This document shows, piece by piece, positions 7,552 through 13,520 of a DNA stretch of 13,520 nt (the first letter of the stretch is position 1; each line of letters opens with the position of its first letter). The position numbers and the translations under genes are program-made. The notes beneath the pieces are model-generated. The model was not told the origin of the DNA, did no database searches, and worked only from the letters and a program-made list of their open reading frames with translations. The stretch is from CAYRIF01 sp964424205 (GTDB taxonomy: Bacteria > Bacteroidota > Bacteroidia > Cytophagales > Cyclobacteriaceae): NCBI GenBank assembly GCA_964424205.1, contig CAYRIF010000077.1, positions 1 to 13,520 of the forward strand, given 5' to 3'.

Positions 7552-9152
7552 CGGCATCTAATGGGAGTTTAGGTAAATGGGGCTACACTAAGTATTATAC
7601 TATCAGCTACAATATTAATAACAAACCCATACACATCAAACGATACAAAACTAAAAACTTTGCAGATAATAAGTGGAAACAAGTTGGATATGTTGATACA
7701 AAATTTACGTATGATGAAAACTACAATAGAATTAAGCAGCAAGTGAATGGATTCAAAGCGAAGAATGAAGCCGCAGTAACCAGTTCTGCATCCACTATAA
7801 TCCCAAGATCAGCTAGGGTAAATCTGAATGAATCAAAGATTTATGTGACACCTGATTATCTAATTACCACAACAAATGGTAAAACTAAGTCTGAAATGTA
7901 TATCAATGCAAATAATAGACCTATTGCTTTGTTTACATTAGGTAGTCCGCAGAACTCCCTAGAATACCTGCATCTTGATAACTTGGGGTCAATAGTTGCC
8001 GTATCAGGTGAAAATGGAAATGTATTGGCAAGCATGAATTATGATGCTTGGGGCAGGGCTAGGAATAGTAACTGGGAATACTACAAAAAGACGACCACTG
8101 GAAAAACCATGTTGGATTTTGATAAGGTTAATAATAAAAAGAAAAAAGATTTCACAGGTCATGAACGCCTGGAAGAATCTGACCTCATACATATGAACGG
8201 CAGACTATATGACTACAACCTCGGGGTGATGCTTAGCATGGATCCAGTTATCCAAGATCCAACCAATCTTCAAAATTACAATCGCTACAGTTATGTATTG
8301 AACAATCCCTTTAAATTTACCGATCCTAGCGGAAATTACTTTGAATCAGTAAGCTCCTTTTTTTCTGATGTAGGTAATTGGTTTGCAAATGTTTGGAGTT
8401 CTGTACCTAGTACTTTCAATGATTTAGGTTCTAGCAGTTTCTGGTATGGCAACACCTCTGGGTCATATTTCAATGATTGGGGAAGTACCCTTGACTTCAT
8501 CACACCTGATTTTGAATTTGCAAACCAATTTACCTCAACCATTGCAACCTCTTATAATTCCGATATCTTTTCCAATACCGGTGACTCAAATCCGCTCTCC
8601 TTATTTTCCCTTGCAGATGGATATGGACAGCAGCTATCTCTAGATTATGATCTTATCCCTTATCTAGATGCCGAAACAAATTATTTTGAAATAGACTATA
8701 ATTACACCACTAGCGTTTCCTTATTCGGGAGAATAGGGGGAATAGGAGCGGTTAATGATGGACTTGCACTCGAGGCTGAGAAGAATAAATTTAAAGGGGG
8801 TATTTCCGGGTCAACTGATGGAGTTATAACTGCTTCTGGTTCATATGGTATTTATTCTGTTTCTTATGATACTGAAGGAAAATTCCGTGGTGGTTTCTCC
8901 TTGCCGTTTGGAAGCCTGAGATTAGGTCCTGAGTACGCCAGAGTAAGATTAGGACGGGATATAGACCTGTCGTCTATTTCTAAAAAAGTTCCAAGAAAGT
9001 TTAAAAAATATTTCAATAACCTTAAATTTTCTTATGGAGTACAAGTTGAAATAGAAAGAGGTTTAGGAAAGAGTTCAAGCACAGGTACTACCTTCAGGAA
9101 TCTAAAATTAAAATCAACTCACAATTACTTCAAAGGATATTGGATAAAATGA
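7488..9152 (+). CDS. RHS protein, C-terminal part: last YD repeats, RHS core and variable domain
   Basis: Continuation of the RHS gene that starts at 2212. The frame is open from 7488 (just after a TAA at 7485-7487); the first internal Met is at 7743 and is unlikely to be a true start, because RHS-like sequence (FDQKGNRTAYK, FTYDENYNRIK) precedes it. The RHS-associated core follows: LHLDNLGSIVAVSGENG (about 7968 on), MNYDAWGRARN, FTGHERLEESDLIHMNGRLY, DYNLGVMLSMDP and YSYVLNNPFKFTDPSG, ending at 8333. The Asp residues of SMDP and TDPSG fit the core that releases the C-terminal domain by aspartyl autoproteolysis in TcC proteins. The 272 residues after DPSG are the variable tip, which I do not recognise. 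It begins with an aromatic and Ser-rich stretch, then a Gly-rich alternating region, and ends in a basic tail. I see no HNH, ADP-ribosyltransferase, deaminase or peptidase motif. Two exported proteins follow at close spacing. Confidence 0.87.
   Translation, partial: RNNQFDQKGNRTAYKTSDDQIAASNGSLGKWGYTKYYTISYNINNKPIHIKRYKTKNFADNKWKQVGYVDTKFTYDENYNRIKQQVNGFKAKNEAAVTSSASTIIPRSARVNLNESKIYVTPDYLITTTNGKTKSEMYINANNRPIALFTLGSPQNSLEYLHLDNLGSIVAVSGENGNVLASMNYDAWGRARNSNWEYYKKTTTGKTMLDFDKVNNKKKKDFTGHERLEESDLIHMNGRLYDYNLGVMLSMDPVIQDPTNLQNYNRYSYVLNNPFKFTDPSGNYFESVSSFFSDVGNWFANVWSSVPSTFNDLGSSSFWYGNTSGSYFNDWGSTLDFITPDFEFANQFTSTIATSYNSDIFSNTGDSNPLSLFSLADGYGQQLSLDYDLIPYLDAETNYFEIDYNYTTSVSLFGRIGGIGAVNDGLALEAEKNKFKGGISGSTDGVITASGSYGIYSVSYDTEGKFRGGFSLPFGSLRLGPEYARVRLGRDIDLSSISKKVPRKFKKYFNNLKFSYGVQVEIERGLGKSSSTGTTFRNLKLKSTHNYFKGYWIK
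8334..9149 (+). other. RHS C-terminal variable domain of unknown function
   Basis: The 272 residues after the DPSG that ends the RHS core. In polymorphic and Tc toxins this position holds the toxic cargo, which differs from protein to protein. Here the first ~120 residues are rich in Ser, Phe, Trp, Asn and Asp. The middle is Gly-rich with alternating hydrophobic residues, suggesting beta strands (SVSLFGRIGGIGAVNDG, ITASGSYGIYSVSYDTEG). The last ~75 are basic. There is no Cys and only one His, which argues against a metal-dependent nuclease. Toxicity is not shown by the sequence. Confidence 0.6.
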
Positions 9153-9189
9153 ATCCAAGTATAATATTTTAGCATCTAAAAATATAATT

Positions 9190-10869
9190 ATGAAAAACTG
9201 TATTAAATTATTACTATTACTAATTGCCATATGTCCATTCATTCATGCGCAAGAAAGTAAATTAGAAGCTCAGACCACTAAGAAAAATATACAGGTCAAA
9301 TCAAACATTGTACCTTATCGCGGTACAAACATTAGCAGCATACTTAATCTTCCAGTAAGCCCTGCTCTTCGTCTCAAGTCTAACACACAAAAAAAACTAC
9401 AAAACCTAGGCGCACCTACCCAATTTTCAAGGAGCAGTTTGTTAATTGATAATAGGGTAACCGTGCTATGTACGGATAAAAAACCTGATTCGGTAGAAAA
9501 TAAAAACACGGTGATTCTTAACCATGCTGGAGAATGGGTTGTCAGTGATAATCAGGGAAAAGACTGGTATCAGAAAGACCAGGTTATAAATTATGATCCA
9601 GAAAAGCTAGTGGTTCACTATTTTCCTATTTCAGGCAATGAAATTAGCTTACCTGTGCATAGTGGTGAGTTCTATCAAACCTCACTTTGGTACACAACAG
9701 ATTTGCATCCGACAAAAACCACCCCACTGGCAGCTATACCAACAGCTCGCACTTTGAAAAGGTACGCACCCTATTTGATTCCCATAGCACTTGGCGCGTT
9801 CACCCTAGCAAATCAGCAAAAAAAAATGCATGATGGAACTTACGTGAAAAAAAATATGTTACCAGCTTTAAGTGTAAATATAGCTGGTGTACTAACCACT
9901 GCAAGCATCATCAACCATAAAAGGAGGAAGCAAAAAACAATGTTGGAAAGTGAAACTAAACCAATATCAGGCCTGCAAACTACCACAACAGAATTAATTG
10001 TTCCCACATTAGTAATAGAAATTTTCTCAACGTCAGGAGAACTAATTAACAAAACAAGTAAGAATCTAATTTCAGTTGGTGAAAATTGGCAGGCAACTTT
10101 GGTATCACAAACCATTCCTGCTCTTTCCGGAAACAAAGGAATTATGGTGGTTCATATTGAAAACCCCACCGCAAATGCTGTAAAATTCTCAAAACAAGGG
10201 TTCGCTATAAAGCAAATAGATCAAAACAATCACTCCAATTCACCTAGTCTGCCGGCATTTTTTGATGCTGATAATAATTCAATAAAGAAATCCTTTGTGA
10301 ACACCGCACCAAGCACGGATTTAACTACCCCACCGTCAAATAGCAGAAATACCGCTTTGGACAAGAAATTTACTATTAAAAACCCATTAAACGGATTGTC
10401 GCTCTCCAATATTCGCAATGATTTCTCCACAAAGCTAGAAACAGCTGTAAGTGGGTTTCAATTGGGTAGCATTATAGAAAATAAATTACCTGATGACATA
10501 ATCCATTTAAACATAAAATTAATAGATGCTATAGGTAATAAAGCCGTTTCTTTTAAAGCCATGGCTAACCAGACACTTCAAGAAAAGCAAGATAATATTA
10601 TCAATCTTAAGGATGTTAACATTGGGTTTTTCGACATGACCAATAATTCAAAAATTGGTGATTTACAAGGAGAAATTAAAACCCTCAATAAAAATGTAAC
10701 ATTAAACGAAATGACAAAACGTTATATTCCCGTCTTGAAAAAATGGGCGCAGTATAAAGGATACGAAAAACTAAAAATTGATGACCAATTGATTAAGTTA
10801 ACGGTGAGTCCCGATAATATACAAAAAAAAACGCCGTTATCAATGATAAGACAAAGTACTACAAAATAG
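9190..10869 (+). CDS. exported protein of unknown family, downstream partner of the RHS protein
   Basis: A 559-residue protein I do not recognise. Residues 1-20 form a Sec signal peptide (KLLLLLIAICPFIHA|QE). Residues 21-190 look globular. Residues ~193-208 and ~223-242 are two hydrophobic segments separated by a short polar turn and followed by a strongly basic run, KRRKQK at 244-249. They could be a membrane hairpin or a buried glycine-rich hairpin. Residues ~265-345 read like a beta-sandwich; the stretch MVVHIENPTANAVKFSKQGF recalls the lectin-like segment that precedes the core in many Bacteroidota RHS proteins. Residues 345-400 are a Ser/Thr/Asn-rich linker and 400-559 a C-terminal domain without known motifs. 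It starts 37 bases after the RHS stop and 22 bases before the next gene, so it is probably co-transcribed. It is large for an immunity protein; an export, assembly or anchoring role is a guess. Confidence 0.8.
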   Translation: MKNCIKLLLLLIAICPFIHAQESKLEAQTTKKNIQVKSNIVPYRGTNISSILNLPVSPALRLKSNTQKKLQNLGAPTQFSRSSLLIDNRVTVLCTDKKPDSVENKNTVILNHAGEWVVSDNQGKDWYQKDQVINYDPEKLVVHYFPISGNEISLPVHSGEFYQTSLWYTTDLHPTKTTPLAAIPTARTLKRYAPYLIPIALGAFTLANQQKKMHDGTYVKKNMLPALSVNIAGVLTTASIINHKRRKQKTMLESETKPISGLQTTTTELIVPTLVIEIFSTSGELINKTSKNLISVGENWQATLVSQTIPALSGNKGIMVVHIENPTANAVKFSKQGFAIKQIDQNNHSNSPSLPAFFDADNNSIKKSFVNTAPSTDLTTPPSNSRNTALDKKFTIKNPLNGLSLSNIRNDFSTKLETAVSGFQLGSIIENKLPDDIIHLNIKLIDAIGNKAVSFKAMANQTLQEKQDNIINLKDVNIGFFDMTNNSKIGDLQGEIKTLNKNVTLNEMTKRYIPVLKKWAQYKGYEKLKIDDQLIKLTVSPDNIQKKTPLSMIRQSTTK

Positions 10870-10891
10870 ACTATTAGTTAAAAGATACAAA

Positions 10892-11323
10892 ATGGCAAAG
10901 ATTGTGACATGGTGCGTGGTGTTATTGTATGCAACCATCAACATTCAAGCACAGAACAAACTATGTTTTGAAAAAAATAATCATGACTTAGGTCAATTTC
11001 AAAAAGGTCTTGTTGGTGAAATACCTTTAAAATACACCAACTATAGCAAAAAAACTTTCGAAATTGTGGAAATTACGTCAACAAACAATGCAGTTCGAAT
11101 TAGAAATGATTACGAAAGTGTAATCAAGCCGAATGAGACACAAACACTTTATGCTTTGGCAGTCGGTCCAGAGAAAAGTGGCGCATTCACCAGTGTTATT
11201 ACCATTTATTACATGAATAAAAAAAAGAAAGAAAGGAGGGAAAAATATAATAATAATCTCGAATTAATAAAAAAAAAGGCAAAGAAGGCAATGCTAAATA
11301 TTAAAGGAACCTCCTTTGATTAA
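10892..11323 (+). CDS. small exported DUF1573-like protein
   Basis: A 143-residue protein with a signal peptide (residues 1-20, predicted cut IQA|QN). The mature part follows the DUF1573/ASPM-SPD-2-Hydin-like beta-sandwich pattern: F....HDLGQFQKG at 25-39, a strand with KYTNYSKKTFEIVEI, IKPNETQTLYALAVGP in the place of the IpPGe motif, SGAFTSVITIYY, and the closing LNIKGTSF. It is close to a single DUF1573 domain, but it lacks the cysteines often found after the second strand and has a basic insertion (KKKKERREK... KKKAKKA, about 109-132) before the last strand. It sits 22 bases after the preceding gene, with no terminator between, so it is likely the last gene of the RHS operon. DUF1573 proteins are common exported proteins of Bacteroidota without a settled function. 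The family call is by pattern only. Confidence 0.75.
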   Translation: MAKIVTWCVVLLYATINIQAQNKLCFEKNNHDLGQFQKGLVGEIPLKYTNYSKKTFEIVEITSTNNAVRIRNDYESVIKPNETQTLYALAVGPEKSGAFTSVITIYYMNKKKKERREKYNNNLELIKKKAKKAMLNIKGTSFD

Positions 11324-11337
11324 ATCAAACAAATACC

Positions 11338-11418
11338 ATGTTCGTTGCTGGAGGGAATACTCGTAAAGCTGAAAAACAATCCAAACTTATGTTTAATCAA
11401 TTAACAACTATATTATGA
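11338..11418 (+). CDS. possible 26-codon leader ORF overlapping the receptor start
   Basis: A short frame beginning ATG at 11338 encodes 26 residues (MFVAGGNTRKAEKQ... ), with its TGA at 11416-11418 overlapping the receptor ATG at 11415-11417 as ATGA. That arrangement allows translational coupling. The peptide has no signal or known motif, and one such short ORF is expected by chance, so this is only a candidate. Confidence 0.15.
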   Translation: MFVAGGNTRKAEKQSKLMFNQLTTIL

Positions 11419-13520
11419 AGTACAATTTTACTTATTTGTTAAAAACAAGATTAATCCACTTGTTTTTAGTTTGCTCAATGCTGATATTTTCAGCATCATC
11501 GGTACTTGCCAATAATGGCATAAAGACTGGTAAACATTTGAAAATGAATATTACCGTTTCAGGTAAGGTAACCGATGAAAATGGTGATGCCGTGATTGGT
11601 GCCAATATTCTTCTAAAAGGCACCGCAAATACTGGTACGGTAACCGATGTCAACGGTGATTATAGCATCACGGTTCCAGAAGGTTCTACACTAGTTTTCA
11701 GTGCAATAGGTTATACCACTAAAGAAGTTGCCCTAAGCGGACAAACTACCTTGAATATAACGCTAAGCACTTCAGCCACTGAATTGCAGGAATTAGTAGT
11801 AGTAGGTTCTAGAAATGCCAATAGATCATCAACAGATACGCCTGTTCCAGTTGATGTAATTGACATGAAGGAATTAGCGACTACTAGCGCAAAGCTTAGT
11901 GTCAACCAAATTTTGAATTATGTGGCACCATCATTTACATCAAATACACAAACCATTTCTGATGGAACTGACCATATCGATCCAGCTTCGTTAAGAGGAT
12001 TGGGCCCAGATCAAGTTTTAGTATTAATCAACGGTAAAAGAAGGCATTCCTCTTCTTTGGTAAATGTAAACGGAACATTTGGTCGAGGTAGTGTAGGAAC
12101 AGATTTAAATGCAATTCCTGTTGCTTCTATACAAAGAATCGAGGTTTTAAGAGACGGTGCTGCTGCACAGTATGGTTCTGATGCTATTGCTGGTGTTATT
12201 AACATTGTATTGAATAGAAGTGTTAATGAACTAACTGTTGACACCGGCATAGGCGCACATATTTCTAAAAACTCGGAAGACAATATGGATGGTGAATCCG
12301 TTCATTTAAATATGAATTATGGCCTTCCAATAGGTGATGGTGGTTTTATCAACTTCACAGGTAACTACGATAACAGAGACTATACCAATAGAATGAAAGA
12401 GTTTAGGGGAAAAATATTTGAAGATNNNNNNNNNNACAATAATCCTACTGATTTTCCTAACCCTACTGGGGAAGATATTACAGAATCTGAGCTTACAAAA
12501 AGAGGGCTTACTAGGTCAGATTTTAATATGAGAGTGGGTCAATCTGCAGTAGAAAATGCAGGTGCATTTGTTAATATGGGTATTCCTTTGGGGAAAAATT
12601 TAGAATTTTATTCCTTTGGTGGCTTAACATATAGACGTGGTGAGGCTGCTGGGTTTTATCGATTACCCTACCAGTCTAGAGCCGTAACTTCCATTTACCC
12701 TAATGGTTTTTTACCAGAGATTCATTCTAATATCAATGATAAATCTCTTGTTATTGGTATCAAAGGAAATATTAATGACTGGAAAATAGATTTTAGTAAT
12801 ACCGCTGGTTCAAACAGATTTCTGTACCAAATTGAGAATACTTTAAATGCTTCTTTGGAGGGCTCATCACCAACTAGCATCAATTCAGGGGGTTTTCAAT
12901 TTGCACAGAACACCACAAATTTCGATGTGTCACGTTTTTATGAAGAAATCATGAGTGGCTTTAACATTGCTTTTGGTGCGGAATACCGCGTAGATAATTA
13001 CAAGATATTTGCAGGTGAGGAAGTATCATATACTAACTACGGCCTAGCCTCTTGGCAAGTTAGTAAAACAGGTGATTCAACACTGGTAGTTGACCACAAA
13101 GGTCCAATTAATACAGTTTTTGGTTTGAATGGTACTAGTGCAAGACCAGGTGGTGCTCAAGTATTTCCTGGATTCAGTCCAGATAACGAAGTAAATGCTT
13201 TCAGATCTAATATTGGACTTTATGTAGATGCTGAAGCTGATATTACAAAAAATTTCTTATTAACAGGAGCCATAAGGTTCGAAAATTATAGCGATTTTGG
13301 ATCTACTTTCAACGGTAAGACTTCTTTTAGAGTAAAATTATCTGATGCATTCTCTTTAAGGGGAGCATTAAGTTCAGGATTTAGGGCGCCATCACTACAC
13401 CAATTATATTTCAATAGTACTTCGACAATTTTTGTGGATGGTATTCCTTCTGAAGTAGGGACTTTCTCAAATGATAGCCGTCCAGCCAAATTATTGGGTA
13501 TCCCTAAATTAAAAGAAGAA
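11415..13520 (+). CDS. TonB-dependent outer-membrane receptor (3' end outside window)
   Basis: Energy-dependent outer-membrane transporter of the siderophore/vitamin type, 702 codons visible. A signal peptide covers residues 1-32 (SSVLA|NN). A CarboxypepD_reg-like domain follows at ~45-118 (VSGKVTDENGDAVIGANILL, then GTVTDVNGDYSITVPEG, LVFSAIGY). A TonB-box-like ELVVVGSR lies at 125-132. The plug domain spans ~139-270 (LRGLGPDQVLVLINGKRR, GTDLNAIP, IQRIEVLRDGAAAQYGSDAI, AGVINIVL). The barrel begins at ~285 and includes the typical GFRAPSLHQLYF near 13376-13411. The RRHSSSLVNVNGTFGRGSVG plug type belongs to iron-complex-like receptors, and no SusC signature or SusD partner is seen. The ten Ns at 12426-12435 lie inside codons 338-341 and the frame is the same on both sides. 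It starts 91 bases after the previous stop; no clear promoter lies between (TATGTTTA at 11388-11395 is a weak -7 match). The ligand cannot be told from sequence. Confidence 0.9.
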   Translation, partial: MKYNFTYLLKTRLIHLFLVCSMLIFSASSVLANNGIKTGKHLKMNITVSGKVTDENGDAVIGANILLKGTANTGTVTDVNGDYSITVPEGSTLVFSAIGYTTKEVALSGQTTLNITLSTSATELQELVVVGSRNANRSSTDTPVPVDVIDMKELATTSAKLSVNQILNYVAPSFTSNTQTISDGTDHIDPASLRGLGPDQVLVLINGKRRHSSSLVNVNGTFGRGSVGTDLNAIPVASIQRIEVLRDGAAAQYGSDAIAGVINIVLNRSVNELTVDTGIGAHISKNSEDNMDGESVHLNMNYGLPIGDGGFINFTGNYDNRDYTNRMKEFRGKIFEDXXXXNNPTDFPNPTGEDITESELTKRGLTRSDFNMRVGQSAVENAGAFVNMGIPLGKNLEFYSFGGLTYRRGEAAGFYRLPYQSRAVTSIYPNGFLPEIHSNINDKSLVIGIKGNINDWKIDFSNTAGSNRFLYQIENTLNASLEGSSPTSINSGGFQFAQNTTNFDVSRFYEEIMSGFNIAFGAEYRVDNYKIFAGEEVSYTNYGLASWQVSKTGDSTLVVDHKGPINTVFGLNGTSARPGGAQVFPGFSPDNEVNAFRSNIGLYVDAEADITKNFLLTGAIRFENYSDFGSTFNGKTSFRVKLSDAFSLRGALSSGFRAPSLHQLYFNSTSTIFVDGIPSEVGTFSNDSRPAKLLGIPKLKEE
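12426..12435. other. assembly gap inside the receptor gene
   Basis: Ten Ns between codons for KIFED and NNPTDFPNPTGED. Reading through with a length of ten keeps the frame, so either the length is right or a placeholder happens to preserve phase. It falls in the barrel, shortly after the plug. Confidence 0.9.

Noticed and set aside
9919..9942. AAAAGGAGG followed after 12 bases by ATG inside the 559-residue gene, as if an internal start
   Set aside because: The purine run encodes the basic KRRK cluster, Shine-Dalgarno use is weak in Bacteroidota, and the frame is continuous with the upstream part, so coincidence is more likely.
11303..11317. AAAGGA/TCCTTT hairpin at the end of the DUF1573-like gene as a terminator
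   Set aside because: The stem is only 6 bp, lies before the stop codon and has no T-run after it.
11415..13520. SusC/RagA-type glycan receptor
   Set aside because: The carboxypeptidase-like domain is shared, but the plug sequence fits iron-complex-type receptors and no SusD gene is visible. The right edge cuts the gene, so a downstream partner cannot be excluded.

Overview
The window reads as a piece of an AT-rich Bacteroidota genome, probably from the flavobacterial side. Three signs support this. A SusC-independent TonB-dependent receptor carries the carboxypeptidase-regulatory-like N-terminal domain typical of the phylum. Promoter-like sites fit the Bacteroidota TTG / TAnnTTTG consensus rather than -35/-10 boxes. 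Start codons lie behind A-rich leaders without clear Shine-Dalgarno sequences. All real genes lie on the + strand, and every product carries an export signal. Two runs of exactly ten Ns (7465-7474 and 12426-12435) are assembly gaps.

Region 1 (1-1876): an astacin-family (M12A) zinc metalloprotease lipoprotein gene (310-1473) with its own strong terminator. It sits between two directly oriented copies of a ~250 bp non-coding element. The right-hand copy has 18 bp terminal inverted repeats and looks like a MITE. The left-hand copy is cut by the window edge.

Region 2 (1877-11323): a likely operon behind a good promoter at 2143-2173. Its first gene is a giant Sec-exported RHS/YD-repeat protein of about 2313 residues (2212-9152). 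It combines an SpvB-like N-terminus, seven FG-GAP/VCBS calcium-loop repeats, about fifteen YD repeats, an RHS core ending in DPSG, and a 272-residue C-terminal region I do not recognise. The layout is that of a Tc-toxin TcB-TcC fusion. The reading frame is broken beside the first N gap, most simply by one missing base near 7501. Two exported proteins follow at 37 and 22 bp spacing: a 559-residue protein of unknown family with a hydrophobic pair in its middle, and a 143-residue DUF1573-like protein with a lysine-rich insertion. Their close linkage suggests that they work with the RHS protein at the cell surface or in the periplasm. This is inference.

Region 3 (11415 to the window end): a TonB-dependent outer-membrane receptor, 702 codons visible and running off the right edge. 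The second N gap lies inside it but keeps the frame.

The most distinctive content is the RHS operon, with its unrecognised C-terminal domain, internal propeller duplication and novel downstream partners. Next is the MITE-flanked astacin gene. No RNA genes, CRISPR arrays or transposase genes were seen.
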